Notes: a model not told the origin generated them from the letters alone. A stretch of 64,000 nucleotides of DNA from Moraxella boevrei DSM 14165 (GCF_000379845.1 NZ_KB903774.1:1-64000); one strand, 5' to 3'; positions 22,161 through 32,363 are shown, numbered from the stretch's first letter. Numbers and translations are program-made.

Positions 22161-23240
22161 TTTTGCTTTGCTATTCATTTTCATGAACCACATGGCGTGG
22201 TTGGACAAATTATTCCGTGGAATTTCCCAATTTTGATGGCAGTGTGGAAAATTGCTCCAGCCCTAGCTACTGGCAACTGTGTGGTATTGAAGCCTGCTGA
22301 ACAAACGCCTGCGAGTATTCTGGTCTTCATGGAATTGATTGCGGACATCGTACCAAAAGGTGTGGTGAATATCGCCAATGGCTACGGTACTGAAGTTGGC
22401 AAGCACCTAGCCACCAACCCACGCATTAGCAAGATTGCCTTTACAGGCTCTACCGAAGTCGGTCAGCTTATCATGGAGTACGCTACCAAAAATATCATTC
22501 CTGTTACTTTAGAATTGGGCGGAAAATCTCCCAACATTTTCTTTGCGGACGTGATGGATAAAGATGATGAATTTTTAGAAAAAACGTTAGAAGGCTTTAC
22601 CATGTTTGCCCTAAATCAAGGCGAAGTGTGTACTTGTCCATCGCGTGCATTGGTGCATGAGTCGATTGCTGATGAATTTTTGAAAAAGGCGGTCGAACGT
22701 GTCAAAAAAATCAAAACAGGTCACCCACTTGATACCGAAACCATGATTGGTGCACAAGCGTCACAAGAACAGCAAGACAAAATCTTGAGCTGTATCGCCA
22801 AAGGTCGTGAAGAAGGTGCCGAAGTTTTGATAGGTGGTGGTGAACGCAAAGAAGTGGGCGATGGCTTTTATATTGAGCCAACCATCTTTAAAGGCACGAA
22901 TGATATGCAGATTTTTCAAGAAGAGATTTTTGGACCTGTATTGTCGGTCACCACCTTTAAAGATTTTGATGAAGCAATTGCCATTGCTAATGACACCATG
23001 TATGGCTTGGGTGCAGGCGTGTGGTCAAGAGATGGTACAACCGCTTATAGAGCAGGACGAGCCATCGAGTCAGGTCGTGTTTGGACAAACTGTTATCACA
23101 TCTATCCTGCACACGCTGCTTTTGGTGGTTACAAAAAGTCAGGTATTGGGCGTGAGACACATAAGATGATGCTTGAACATTATCAGCAAACCAAGTGCTT
23201 GCTAGTCAGCTATTCACCAAAACCTATGGGATTTTTCTAA
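22161..23240 (+). pseudogene. 5'-truncated aldehyde dehydrogenase (ExaC/AldB-like)
   Basis: The frame is open from a stop at 22158 and reads into typical ALDH sequence at [15 protein letters not shown], which in full-length enzymes lies about 140-150 residues from the start. About the first third is missing, including part of the NAD domain and the oligomerisation strands. The rest is intact: KPAEQTP and FTGSTEVG for NAD, the general base in LELGGKSP, and catalytic Cys in [11 protein letters not shown]. There is no ribosome binding site before the first usable start (GTG at 22197). I infer a deletion or broken gene fused to unrelated upstream DNA. The intact 3' part suggests the loss is recent. 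Confidence 0.8.
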
Positions 23241-23274
23241 ATTAAGCTTAATAGACATTTTTCAGGTTAAAAAC

Positions 23275-23326
23275 AGACAACCCTTACCAAGACAGACTGT
23301 TTTGGATAAGGGTTATCTGTCTTAAT
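23275..23326 (+). terminator. Long hairpin after the aldehyde dehydrogenase remnant
   Basis: An imperfect stem of about 19 bp, with ACAGACAACCCTTACCAA facing TTGGATAAGGGTTATCTGT, followed by CTTAATTTT. It looks like the original terminator of the aldehyde dehydrogenase gene, kept although the gene has lost its 5' part. Confidence 0.65.
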
Positions 23327-23489
23327 TTTACCTAAATTTCAACTATAATTTACCATAACATTAGGTATAATAGGCGTAATTCATACCAATCCACCCCTAA
23401 AGCCCTCATATTTTAGGTCAAGCGTGGGATTAAATCATGAATTTTTCTATTAGATTTTAATTAAAATATTTTTTAAATAAAACTTTAAA

Positions 23490-23894
23490 TTAGTTGGTCG
23501 CAGATGCGATTGGGGCTTTTACGTCCACATTTTCGCCTGTTTTGGCTTCAATTTCAGCCGATGCCAATGCAACTTGGGCTTTGGCTTCGCTCACAACCGC
23601 AGGTTTGGCATCGGTTGTACTGGCGATTGCCGTTGCGGTGGTTCCTGTCGCTGTTGATGCGACGGTGGATGCATCATTGGTGGCAGTGGCGGTTGCGGTG
23701 CTTGTAACGCTTGAGGTTGATGCCGTTGCCGATGCTTGGGCATTTAGAGACTCTACAGAGTGATGTTGACCTGCAGGACGTAAAAATGCCATAACTGCAA
23801 TAAACGCAACCATGACCAAAAACAACACGATACCGACCAATGCCATGCTCAATTCTTTTTTGACATTGTTTTCCACAATTTCATGGTGTGCCAT
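23490..23894 (-). CDS. Single-pass membrane protein with Ala/Thr/Ser-rich tail
   Basis: A 134-aa protein. Residues about 16-38 form one membrane helix (MALVGIVLFLVMVAFIAVMAFL), and residues 50-134 are a low-complexity Ala/Thr/Ser/Val tail without predicted fold. CGAGG lies seven bases before the ATG, and the membrane segment supports this strand over the antisense frames. I do not recognise a family. The short cytoplasmic N-terminus and long disordered tail suggest an inner-membrane anchored periplasmic tail. It may be the last gene of the corC-lnt group, but 137 bases separate it from lnt. Confidence 0.6.
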   Translation of the reverse strand: MAHHEIVENNVKKELSMALVGIVLFLVMVAFIAVMAFLRPAGQHHSVESLNAQASATASTSSVTSTATATATNDASTVASTATGTTATAIASTTDAKPAVVSEAKAQVALASAEIEAKTGENVDVKAPIASATN

Positions 23895-24031
23895 GCTAAA
23901 CCTCGCTAAATGCTAAACTGTTAACAAAAAGACTGCTAATTATACAAAAAATATTTGCCATTATATACTAAATTTTCAAGGCTTTGTATAAAACCTTACT
24001 GTTTTTATGGTTTTTTGTGAAAAAATTTGGT

Positions 24032-25624
24032 TTATCGCTGATTTTTTGAGCGTTTTGCCAAGTTTGACAGCCAGCTTATCAGCAATAATACACCACTTAA
24101 CATCAAAATCGGATAACTACCCCATTGCATAAATGGGGTCGTGCCTTGTCTAGCTTGGACTTCGCCACGCAGGACAGTTCGCTCAAACTGTGGGGCTTGG
24201 CGGACGATTTCGCCTTTGTGGTTGATAATGGCGGTAACACCTGTGTTGGTAGCTCGCACGAACCATCGTCCTGTTTCTAGCGAACGCATTTGTACCATTT
24301 GTAAATGTTGTAATGGACCTGCGGATGTGCCAAACCACGCATCATTTGATACCGTTAATAAAAAATCGGTGTTGCGTGCGTTGCGTCTGGTGGTGTCAGG
24401 ATAGGCAACTTCATAGCAGATTGCCACGCCGACTTGGTTATTTTTGACAAGTAGTGGGTCTTGATAAGGTTTGCCCGAGCGAAAACTCACTGAACCACTC
24501 ATCAGCTCTGGCAATGCCCAATTTAGCAAGCCTTCAAAAGGCGTGTACTCACCGACGGGGACGAGATTTTGTTTTTTGTACAAGCCTTTGGCTTCCGCTC
24601 CCAGTGCCATAACGCTGTTATAAAATGGCTCATAATCGTCCACTTTTGGGTCGTATTCGGCGATGTCAGCATAGGGAATACCTGTAATCCATGTGGTATT
24701 ATGGCGTTTGGCAACTTCTGCCACTTGGCTGATAAACGGCCATGCTTCGGTTTGAAGCATCGGAATGGACGACTCTGGCCACACCACGATGTCTTGTCCC
24801 CACTCGCTTTGTGACAGTTCGGCATAAATTTCTAGGGTTTTTTCTTGAAACTCTAATAACCACTTTAAATCTTGTGGAATGTTGCCCTGAATGAGCGAAA
24901 CGCTTAAATTTGGCGTATTTTTTGGTGTTGTCCACGCAGGATTTAGCAACCAAAGCACACTACTTGCCACTAGCATCACGCTTGCTAATACGCTAAAATG
25001 ATACTGTTTTTTGGCAATTTCCACCACGCTTGATGATAAAAACACTGCCACAAAACTCATCGCCAACACGCCAAATAACGGAGCTAGACTGTTTAGCCAC
25101 ACTTGTTCGGTAAAAGCATAACCAACAAATAGCCACGGAAATCCTGTAAAAAGCCACGTTTTGAGCCATTCTTGCACCACCCATAACGCCGTAAAACTAA
25201 ACGGTTGTTTGGCAAAAAAATGGTTAAATCCCACCGCCAATAAGCCATGAAACAACCCCATAATCAAGCCCATTATCGCAATCATGCCAATCGCTATCGG
25301 CATCGGCGTATTGCCATAAGTGTGAATGGAGGTGTATAGCCAAAATGCCCCCACGCACCAAAGTCCCATGCCATATATTTCACCAATCCAAAACGCCCGA
25401 GCATGACTCATCGGTGCAATCAGCAACGCATACAAAATCGCAGGAGAAATCAGAGCAATCCCCCAAATATAATATGGGGCAAGGGAAAATAAAAATACCG
25501 CTCCAGCCAACCACGCCATGGCTAAACGTGGCAACAAAGCAAACTGATTAATTGCACCCGACTTATTGGGGTTAACTTGTTGAAATTGTAGTTGTTTTTT
25601 GAGCGATTGGGTAGTTAGACGCAT
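24032..25624 (-). CDS. lnt: Apolipoprotein N-acyltransferase
   Basis: The 530-aa inner-membrane enzyme that adds the third acyl chain to the N-terminal Cys of lipoproteins. Several membrane helices precede a nitrilase-fold domain. Its catalytic triad is visible: Glu in VVWPESSIP, Lys in KKQNLVPVGEYTPF and Cys in VAICYEVAYPD. One more helix lies near the C-terminus. Downstream of corC on the same strand with a 39-base gap, the standard ybeX-lnt arrangement. It would mature the lipoproteins encoded at 27.2-28.1 and 58.5-60.2 kb. Confidence 0.96.
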   Translation of the reverse strand: MRLTTQSLKKQLQFQQVNPNKSGAINQFALLPRLAMAWLAGAVFLFSLAPYYIWGIALISPAILYALLIAPMSHARAFWIGEIYGMGLWCVGAFWLYTSIHTYGNTPMPIAIGMIAIMGLIMGLFHGLLAVGFNHFFAKQPFSFTALWVVQEWLKTWLFTGFPWLFVGYAFTEQVWLNSLAPLFGVLAMSFVAVFLSSSVVEIAKKQYHFSVLASVMLVASSVLWLLNPAWTTPKNTPNLSVSLIQGNIPQDLKWLLEFQEKTLEIYAELSQSEWGQDIVVWPESSIPMLQTEAWPFISQVAEVAKRHNTTWITGIPYADIAEYDPKVDDYEPFYNSVMALGAEAKGLYKKQNLVPVGEYTPFEGLLNWALPELMSGSVSFRSGKPYQDPLLVKNNQVGVAICYEVAYPDTTRRNARNTDFLLTVSNDAWFGTSAGPLQHLQMVQMRSLETGRWFVRATNTGVTAIINHKGEIVRQAPQFERTVLRGEVQARQGTTPFMQWGSYPILMLSGVLLLISWLSNLAKRSKNQR

Positions 25625-25663
25625 AATAGAGTTATAAATAATGTGGTGACAGATTTTTGATTA

Positions 25664-26569
25664 TTAAGGGTTTAACGAATTTGACAGCCCATTATAATCT
25701 TTTTTTAATTCAATTTCTTGGATAAATCGCTCATCTACCGACAAAACTGTTAATTGACAATCATCAATTTGCACCATTTGCCCCAATACTTCATTAACTT
25801 GCCCCAAATGTTGCATCACCAAACCGCCCATACTGTTTACTTCTTCGTGGTTAAACTGTGTGCCAAGCTGTTGATTACATAGCTCAATGGGCGTGCTAGA
25901 CTGGATTATCCAGGTGTCATTTTTGCCAATCACAGGGGCAATTGGGTTAATTTCATTGGCATGGTCAATCTCATCATGCTCATCTTCAATGTCACCCACG
26001 ATTTCTTCTAACAAATCTTCTAGCGTAACCACGCCTGCCGTATTGCCAAATTCATCAATCACAATCGCCATGTGCATTTGATTTTTTTGGAATAACCGCA
26101 ATAAATTATCGGAACGTGCGGTTTCACTGATAAAAATTGGTTGGCGTAACACACTTATTAAATCAAAGACTTGCGAACCACCTTGAGCTTTATCCACCAA
26201 AAACGGAATTAAATCTTTTGCCAATAAAATACCAATCACTTCTTCAGGATTTCCCCCAAATACAGGATAGCGAGAATGGGTCGTCGCCATATAAGCGTGC
26301 ATGATATCACTTGGGCTGTCGTGGATTTGAATACGAGCGACTTGACTAATCGGTGTCATAATTTCATACACTTGGGTTGCGGGCAAATCCAGCACGCCTT
26401 CTAACATCGCAACCGTGTCAGGCTCTAATAATTGACGAGAATTGTGAATAAGTTTAATGAGTTCGTCCCGAGTTTCTGGGGCAGTTGATAGCCAACGTCG
26501 CAATCCTTTTGACCAGCTACTGGTTGATGTAACTAAGCTTGATTGGGGATGTGAATGGTCGTCTGACAT
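25664..26569 (-). CDS. corC: CorC/HlyC family CBS-domain protein
   Basis: A 301-aa cytoplasmic protein of the YbeX/CorC type. It has two CBS units (PISQVARIQIHDSP...YPVFGGNPEEVIGILLAKD, then LRLFQKNQMHMAIVIDEFGNTAGVVTLEDLLEEIVGDIEDE) and a C-terminal CorC/HlyC transporter-associated domain from about residue 205. It is linked in other bacteria to divalent-cation homeostasis and cell-envelope fitness. I take the ATG at 26569; a GTG at 26605 is in frame without a ribosome binding site. Immediately upstream of lnt in the same operon. Confidence 0.9.
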   Translation of the reverse strand: MSDDHSHPQSSLVTSTSSWSKGLRRWLSTAPETRDELIKLIHNSRQLLEPDTVAMLEGVLDLPATQVYEIMTPISQVARIQIHDSPSDIMHAYMATTHSRYPVFGGNPEEVIGILLAKDLIPFLVDKAQGGSQVFDLISVLRQPIFISETARSDNLLRLFQKNQMHMAIVIDEFGNTAGVVTLEDLLEEIVGDIEDEHDEIDHANEINPIAPVIGKNDTWIIQSSTPIELCNQQLGTQFNHEEVNSMGGLVMQHLGQVNEVLGQMVQIDDCQLTVLSVDERFIQEIELKKDYNGLSNSLNP

Positions 26570-26679
26570 GACGCAAAAAAGCCTCTTGTTGCTAATATTA
26601 GCCACACTTTAACTAAAATTAACCTTTGTTGCAATATTTTTTTGTTAACAATCAATTTTTTTGTGTTTTTTAGCTAAAC

Positions 26680-27159
26680 TCACTGCTCCACCCACTGAAT
26701 TATCCGCTCTTCTTGCTCTATTTCATTGACATCATTCTCGGAGACACAGCGTCCTGCTACGCTGATATTGTTGCGGTACATGGCTTCAGTGGTTTTGGCT
26801 TTATCCTTGGTAATGAGATAATGCCAACTTGGTAAATCTTGCCCTTGATATAGGCGTTTATAAGCACAGCTGGCAGGCAACCACGGCAAATCCGCCAATA
26901 ATTGGACAGTTAAACCGATGCAATCAGGCACATATGCTCGCCGATTGGCGTAATTTTTGCACGCACCTGTCGCGCAGTCTAGCAGACGACACGCCACATC
27001 GGTATATTCTACCGTGTCACTGTCTTCGTCTTGCAATTTTATCAAACAACACGCCCCACAACCATCGCACAAAGCTTCCCACTCGGCGGTAGTTAATTCA
27101 GCTAATCGGTATTTTTGCCAAAATAAAGGGCGTATGTTTAATTGAATCATATCAACCAT
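26680..27159 (-). CDS. YcgN-family cysteine-cluster protein (UPF0260)
   Basis: A 159-aa protein with the clustered Cys pattern of the UPF0260/zinc- or iron-binding cysteine cluster family: CDGCGACC near residue 32, then CRLLDC, CKNY and CIGL. Its function is unproven in any organism I can name. It starts two bases after the stop of the upstream amino-acid-binding lipoprotein gene, so the pair is translationally coupled. An internal ATG three codons in (27150) may be the real start. Confidence 0.85.
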   Translation of the reverse strand: MVDMIQLNIRPLFWQKYRLAELTTAEWEALCDGCGACCLIKLQDEDSDTVEYTDVACRLLDCATGACKNYANRRAYVPDCIGLTVQLLADLPWLPASCAYKRLYQGQDLPSWHYLITKDKAKTTEAMYRNNISVAGRCVSENDVNEIEQEERIIQWVEQ

Positions 27160-27161
27160 TT

Positions 27162-28067
27162 TTATTGAGCTGAACTAGCAATTGTTGCCATATTTACCTG
27201 CGTAGGTGCTACATTTGGATACCATTTTTGATAAATTTTATCATAAGTGCCATCCGCTTTGATATCATCAATGCCTTTATCCAAGATATCTTTTAACGCG
27301 GTGTTGCCTTTTTTTACGACAAAACCAAACGGTATCGTCCCTGATTTTTTATCTACTACGGTATAAAATTGATTATCTGGCTTTATGTAAGTATCAAGCA
27401 CACTATCCACATCGTAAACCCCAACGGCCTTATCTTGAGCTATCGCACTAATCCCCAAAAATACGGTTTTGACAGGCATGGCATTATTCGTTATTTGGGT
27501 AGATTGCAGTTGTGTTTCCGACAGACTAGCTTTTTGTACCGCAATTACTTTATCTTTTAATTGGTTAAAATCGGTGATTTTTTCACCTTTTGCACCATTT
27601 AACAGGACGACCCAGTTTGCTTGCATATAAGGTTTAGAAAAATCGTATAGTGCTTGACGCTCTGGTGTGATATTCACCCCTGTTGCCACAATATCGGCTT
27701 TCCCTGTATTGACAGATTCTAATAATCCTGTCATGTCATTGGCAATAAATTCAAAATGGATATTCTCTTTTTCACCAATGACACTTAACATATCAATATC
27801 CAATCCCGTTGCATTGCCCTTTTCATCACGGAAGGCAAAGGGTGGATAAGATGATTGGCTGATAACCACATAGCTTGCTTTTGCCTTTTCTTTACTGGGC
27901 ATGTTTCCAAACATATCGGTTGTTGCTTCGGTGGTGGTTGATTTAGTTGCCGTTGCAGATGTATCAGCCTTTATTTCAGGTGTTGTTGAGGTTTCAGCAG
28001 TATTGTTAGAACAAGCAGACAAAACGCCAATTGACAGGCTTAATGTAAGGGTAGATAGTTTTTTCAT
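27162..28067 (-). CDS. Amino-acid ABC transporter substrate-binding lipoprotein
   Basis: A 301-aa lipoprotein: signal peptide with lipobox LSAC at residues 16-19, then a Thr/Ser-rich linker, then a family 3 solute-binding domain (YPPFAFRDEKGNATGLDIDML, GKADIVATGVNIT, YDFSKPYM). The pattern is that of binding proteins for polar amino acids. No permease or ATPase gene is adjacent; only the YcgN-like gene follows, coupled at two bases. The cognate transporter is therefore encoded elsewhere or the protein acts alone. Confidence 0.85.
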   Translation of the reverse strand: MKKLSTLTLSLSIGVLSACSNNTAETSTTPEIKADTSATATKSTTTEATTDMFGNMPSKEKAKASYVVISQSSYPPFAFRDEKGNATGLDIDMLSVIGEKENIHFEFIANDMTGLLESVNTGKADIVATGVNITPERQALYDFSKPYMQANWVVLLNGAKGEKITDFNQLKDKVIAVQKASLSETQLQSTQITNNAMPVKTVFLGISAIAQDKAVGVYDVDSVLDTYIKPDNQFYTVVDKKSGTIPFGFVVKKGNTALKDILDKGIDDIKADGTYDKIYQKWYPNVAPTQVNMATIASSAQ

Positions 28068-28224
28068 AAAACCTCTAAAGTTAAACGTTTGTTCAATAAA
28101 AATAAAAAATATATTACCAATCTATTATCAAACAATTTTCATAAAATTTCAATCAAATTATGTTCAAGAATTGGCAAAATAAGTTTTCCATGGTCTTTTT
28201 TTGTCAATTTTTTGGGGTAATGTG

Positions 28225-28253
28225 CTTGAAATTTTTAAGATTTGGCATTATCA
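28225..28253 (+). promoter_or_regulatory. Possible heat-shock (sigma-32 type) promoter for grpE
   Basis: CTTGAAA at 28225-28231 matches the sigma-32 -35 consensus, with a CATTAT-type -10 about 14 bases downstream. The -10 match is weak. It sits about 70 bases upstream of the grpE ATG. Confidence 0.35.
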
Positions 28254-28310
28254 ATGGATTAAATTTAGTTAATTAATCTTATTTTATCCATTTATTTTTA
28301 AGGAAAAGCC

Positions 28311-28877
28311 ATGAGCGACAACAACGAACAAGCGAACCAAACCGAAGCTACCTCAACCATTTTAGGTGATGCTATCAATGAGTTTGCCCCAACTGATGAG
28401 CAAACAACTGTTGAGAGCCAAGTGGATTTAACCACCTTTCAAAATCGTATTGCCGAACTTGAAGGGCAAGTCAAAGAAGCCAAAGAAGCCCATGCTCGTG
28501 CCAATGCCGATGCCTACAATGCTCGCAACCGTATGGAGCAAGAGACCGAAAAAGCCAAAAAATTTGCCCTTGAGCGTTTTGTCAAAGATTTGCTGGATAC
28601 GGTGGACAATTTGGAGCGGGCGATTGACAATTCACAAGCAGAAAATGACCCTGTTTTGGAAGGTGTAAAATTAACCCATAAATCGTTGTTAAGTGTTTTA
28701 GAAAAATACGGTGTGCAAGTAGTCAATCCAGAAAGTGAAGATTTTAATGCTGATTTACATGAAGCGGTCGGTATTGACCCAAATGCCCAAAGCGGAAAAG
28801 TCGGTCAAGTGTTGCAAAAGGGCTATACCTTGCACGAACGCTTATTACGCCCTGCCATGGTGCGAGTAGGACAGTAA
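28311..28877 (+). CDS. grpE: GrpE nucleotide-exchange factor
   Basis: The 188-aa co-chaperone that releases ADP from DnaK. It has an acidic, disordered N-terminus, a long coiled coil (residues about 42-110, with repeated AEL/EAKEAH pattern) and the C-terminal beta-wing with YGVQVVNPES, FNADLHEAV and GKVGQVLQKGYTLHERLLRPAMVRVG. It is directly upstream of dnaK on the same strand, 188 bases before the dnaK ATG. AAGGAAAAG precedes the ATG. Confidence 0.96.
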   Translation: MSDNNEQANQTEATSTILGDAINEFAPTDEQTTVESQVDLTTFQNRIAELEGQVKEAKEAHARANADAYNARNRMEQETEKAKKFALERFVKDLLDTVDNLERAIDNSQAENDPVLEGVKLTHKSLLSVLEKYGVQVVNPESEDFNADLHEAVGIDPNAQSGKVGQVLQKGYTLHERLLRPAMVRVGQ

Positions 28878-28922
28878 TTTTTCAAAAAAATTGGTGAATT
28901 TTGCAAAAATTTAAAAAAATCC

Positions 28923-28953
28923 CTTGAAAAAACTCACCATAAAACCTATATAA
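28923..28953 (+). promoter_or_regulatory. Possible sigma-32 promoter for dnaK
   Basis: CTTGAAA at 28923-28929 is a perfect heat-shock -35 element and CCTATATAA begins 15 bases after its end, close to the CCCCATWT -10 consensus. The spacing fits. It lies in the grpE-dnaK gap and would make dnaK separately heat-inducible. Confidence 0.5.
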
Positions 28954-29065
28954 ACAAACAAGATATTATTAGATTTGCAACACAAAATTTTTAACATAAG
29001 TTAAAATTTATGGGCTATATCTGATGATGATTTATCAAAAATTTTTAAAATTTGGAGTTATTAAG

Positions 29066-31021
29066 ATGGCTAAAATTATCGGTATTGATTTAGGTACAAC
29101 CAACTCTTGCGTCTCTGTTATGGAAGGCGACAAAGTTATTAAAGTGATTGAAAATGCAGAAGGTGTAAGAACGACCCCATCAATCGTGGCTTATAAAGAA
29201 GACGGCGAAATTTTGGTCGGTCAATCTGCCAAACGCCAAGCAGTAACCAACCCAAAAAACACCTTATTTGCAATCAAACGTTTAATTGGTCGTCGTTTTG
29301 AAGACAAAGTGGTACAAAAAGACATTGGCATGGTGCCTTACAAAATCACCAAAGCCGACAACGGCGATGCGTGGGTAGAAGTCAATGGCAAAAAACTTGC
29401 ACCACCACAAATTTCAGCAGAAGTGTTGAAAAAAATGAAAAAAACCGCCGAAGATTATCTTGGTGAAACCATTACTGAAGCGGTTGTTACTGTACCTGCT
29501 TACTTTAACGACAGCCAACGCCAAGCAACCAAAGACGCAGGCAAAATCGCAGGTTTGGACGTAAAACGCATCATCAATGAGCCAACCGCTGCTGCCCTAG
29601 CCTATGGTATGGACAAAAAAGGTGGCACAGACCGCAAAATCGCTGTGTATGACCTAGGGGGTGGTACATTTGACGTGTCTATCATTGAAATTGCAGATGT
29701 GGACGGCGAACAACAATTTGAAGTATTATCAACCAATGGCGATACTTTCTTAGGCGGTGAAGACTTTGACTTGGCGTTAATTGACTTTTTAGTAGAAGAA
29801 TTCAAAAAAGAAAATGATGTTAACCTAAAAGGCGACCCATTGGCAATGCAACGTTTAAAAGAAGCTGCCGAAAAAGCCAAAATTGAATTATCAAGCAGTC
29901 AATCTACTGAAATCAACTTGCCATACATCACGGCTGATGCCACAGGTCCAAAACATTTGGTATTAAACATCACCCGTGCTAAATTGGAAAGTTTGACTGA
30001 AGATTTGGTAAACCGTACCATTGAGCCTTGTAAAATTGCGTTAGGCGATGCAGGTTTATCAGCGAGCGACATTGATGACGTGATTTTGGTCGGTGGTCAA
30101 AGCCGTATGCCACTGGTGCAACAACGTGTACAAGACTTTTTTGGTAAAGAGCCAAGAAAAGACGTAAACCCTGACGAAGCGGTGGCAATGGGTGCTGCTA
30201 TTCAAGGTTCAGTATTGGCAGGTGATACCAAAGATGTATTATTGCTTGATGTAACGCCATTAACCTTAGGGATTGAAACAATGGGCGGTGTATTAACGCC
30301 AATCATTGAAAAGAACACCATGATTCCAACCAAAAAATCACAAGTGTTCTCAACGGCTGCCGATAACCAACCTGCGGTAACCATTCAAGTTTATCAAGGT
30401 GAGCGTAAAATTGCCAATCAAAACAAACTGTTAGGACAATTTGACTTGACGGATATTCCACCTGCTCCACGTGGTATCCCACAAATTGAAGTAACCTTTG
30501 ACATCAACGCTGACGGTATTATGAACATTTCAGCCAAAGACAAAGGCACAGGCAAAGCCCAATCTATCCAAATCAAAGCGGATAGTGGTCTATCTGATAG
30601 CGAAATTGAACAAATGATTCGTGATGCCGAAGCCAATGCTGCTGAAGATGCAAAATTTGCTGAACTAGCCAATGTGCGTAACGAAGCAGACGGACGCATT
30701 CATGGCGTACAAAAAGCCATGAAAGATGCCGAAAGCAAAATCACCGAAGATGACAAAAAATCGGTGAATGAAGCGATTTCTGCACTAGAATTGGCAGTCA
30801 AAGAAGACAACCTAGACGACATCAAAGCCAAACTAGAAGCATTAGATAACGCATTCTTGCCAGTTAGCCAAAAAATCTACGCAGAGCAAGGTGGTCCAAC
30901 CCCAGAGCAAGCATTTGGTGGTGAAAACAGTCCATTTAACCAAGCTAAACAATCACATCAACAAACCAAACAAGATGATGACGTGGTAGATGCCGAGTAT
31001 ACCGAAGTTAACGATAAATAA
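29066..31021 (+). CDS. dnaK: Hsp70 chaperone DnaK
   Basis: A 651-aa chaperone. It begins [15 protein letters not shown], has the adenosine and phosphate loops ([22 protein letters not shown]), the substrate-binding domain ([14 protein letters not shown]) and the helical lid ending in the acidic tail [13 protein letters not shown] take the ATG at 29066 with GGAG eleven bases upstream; the earlier in-frame ATG at 29024 would add 14 unusual residues. It works with GrpE and DnaJ encoded on either side. A terminator follows at 31039-31071, before dnaJ. Confidence 0.98.
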   Translation: MAKIIGIDLGTTNSCVSVMEGDKVIKVIENAEGVRTTPSIVAYKEDGEILVGQSAKRQAVTNPKNTLFAIKRLIGRRFEDKVVQKDIGMVPYKITKADNGDAWVEVNGKKLAPPQISAEVLKKMKKTAEDYLGETITEAVVTVPAYFNDSQRQATKDAGKIAGLDVKRIINEPTAAALAYGMDKKGGTDRKIAVYDLGGGTFDVSIIEIADVDGEQQFEVLSTNGDTFLGGEDFDLALIDFLVEEFKKENDVNLKGDPLAMQRLKEAAEKAKIELSSSQSTEINLPYITADATGPKHLVLNITRAKLESLTEDLVNRTIEPCKIALGDAGLSASDIDDVILVGGQSRMPLVQQRVQDFFGKEPRKDVNPDEAVAMGAAIQGSVLAGDTKDVLLLDVTPLTLGIETMGGVLTPIIEKNTMIPTKKSQVFSTAADNQPAVTIQVYQGERKIANQNKLLGQFDLTDIPPAPRGIPQIEVTFDINADGIMNISAKDKGTGKAQSIQIKADSGLSDSEIEQMIRDAEANAAEDAKFAELANVRNEADGRIHGVQKAMKDAESKITEDDKKSVNEAISALELAVKEDNLDDIKAKLEALDNAFLPVSQKIYAEQGGPTPEQAFGGENSPFNQAKQSHQQTKQDDDVVDAEYTEVNDK

Positions 31022-31038
31022 TCTTAACAAGTTTAGCA

Positions 31039-31071
31039 AAAAATCATCGCTTTAGGGCGGTGATTTTTTTT
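31039..31071 (+). terminator. Intrinsic terminator between dnaK and dnaJ
   Basis: The stem AAAATCATCGC with GGCGGTGATTTT (G-U pairs allowed) has a short loop and an eight-T tail. It separates most dnaK transcripts from dnaJ, which therefore may have its own promoter in the 31072-31208 gap. Confidence 0.75.
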
Positions 31072-31208
31072 GTTTAACATTAACCTTTTACAGGAGAAAT
31101 TTTAGCAAGTTTAGCAAAAATAGATTGAAAAAATCGGATTTAGCACCATATTGATAAAAAATTTAGCATAAATTTAGCAAAAAATATAAAAATTGCCAGA
31201 GGAAAACC

Positions 31209-32363
31209 ATGTCAAAACGAGATTTTTATGAAGTGTTGGGCGTTGACAAAACTGCCAATGAACAAGAAATCAAAAAAGCCTACCGCAAACTTGCGATGAA
31301 ATATCACCCAGACCGTAACCCAGATGACCCACAAGCCGAAGAAAAATTTAAAGAAGCGTCATTGGCATACGAAGTATTAAGTGATAACAAAAAACGGGGG
31401 GCTTATGACAAAATGGGTCATGCCGCCTTTGAACAAGGCATGGGTGGCGGTGGCTTTAGTGGTTTTGGTGATATCTTTGGCGACTTATTTGGTGGTCGTG
31501 GCGGTGGTGCAAGTTTTAGTGCGGATGATATTTTTAACAGTTTTTTTGGTGGTGGCGGACGTGGGCAAAGCCGACAACGCCGTGGCTCGGACTTACGCTA
31601 TGTACTAGAATTGACCCTTGAAGAAGCGGTGTCAGGCGTTAACAAAGAAATTACCTTTACCGCTCCTGCGCCTTGTAATAGCTGTGATGGCAAAGGCACA
31701 AAAAATCCTGACGACGTGGTAACTTGTACCACCTGTGGCGGTCATGGTGCAGTACGCATTCAACAAGGCTTTTTTGCCGTACAACAAACTTGCCCACATT
31801 GTGGCGGTTCTGGTAAACAAATCAAAAATCCATGTGGCGACTGCCACGGCTCAGGTATACAAGAAAAATCTCGCACCCTAGACGTTACCATTCCTGCAGG
31901 GGTGGATAATGGCGACCGTATTCGTTTATCAGGCGAAGGTGAAGCCATTCAAAACGGTGAAAGTGGCGATTTATTCGTAGAAATTCGTGTCAAAAATCAT
32001 GACAAATTTGTGCGAAATGGGGCAGATTTGCACCTTGACGTGCCGATTAGCTTTGCCGATGCCGCCCTTGGACGTGAAGTTGAAGTACCGACCCTTGACG
32101 GACGCATCAGCCTACGCATTCCAGAAGGCACGCAAAGCCACAAAGTATTTCGCATCAAAGGCAAAGGTGTTACCCCCGTGCGTACCAGTATGAAAGGTGA
32201 TTTGCTATGCCGAGTGATTGTTGAAACGCCAATGAATTTAACCAACGAACAAAAAGATTTGTTACGCCAATTACAAGCATCTATGGGTGAACATCAGCAA
32301 TCGGACAAGAAAAAATCGTTTTTTGACAAGCTAAAAGACGAAGTCAAAGATATGTTTGACTGA
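31209..32363 (+). CDS. dnaJ: Hsp40 co-chaperone DnaJ
   Basis: A 384-aa DnaJ with all canonical parts: J-domain with HPD near residue 35, a Gly/Phe-rich linker (about 76-118), four CxxCxGxG zinc repeats ([32 protein letters not shown]) and the C-terminal substrate-binding domains. It stimulates the DnaK ATPase. AGAGGAAAACC precedes the ATG. Upstream it is separated from dnaK by a terminator and by a gap with repeated TTTAGCA words. Confidence 0.98.
   Translation: MSKRDFYEVLGVDKTANEQEIKKAYRKLAMKYHPDRNPDDPQAEEKFKEASLAYEVLSDNKKRGAYDKMGHAAFEQGMGGGGFSGFGDIFGDLFGGRGGGASFSADDIFNSFFGGGGRGQSRQRRGSDLRYVLELTLEEAVSGVNKEITFTAPAPCNSCDGKGTKNPDDVVTCTTCGGHGAVRIQQGFFAVQQTCPHCGGSGKQIKNPCGDCHGSGIQEKSRTLDVTIPAGVDNGDRIRLSGEGEAIQNGESGDLFVEIRVKNHDKFVRNGADLHLDVPISFADAALGREVEVPTLDGRISLRIPEGTQSHKVFRIKGKGVTPVRTSMKGDLLCRVIVETPMNLTNEQKDLLRQLQASMGEHQQSDKKKSFFDKLKDEVKDMFD

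Noticed and set aside
23494-23763. Val/Ala-rich open frame antisense to the low-complexity membrane protein gene
   Set aside because: The opposite strand has a ribosome binding site and a membrane helix; this one has neither.
30462-30478. CCACGTGG word in dnaK as a parS site
   Set aside because: The flanks do not extend to the GTT..AAC arms, so it is a chance core.
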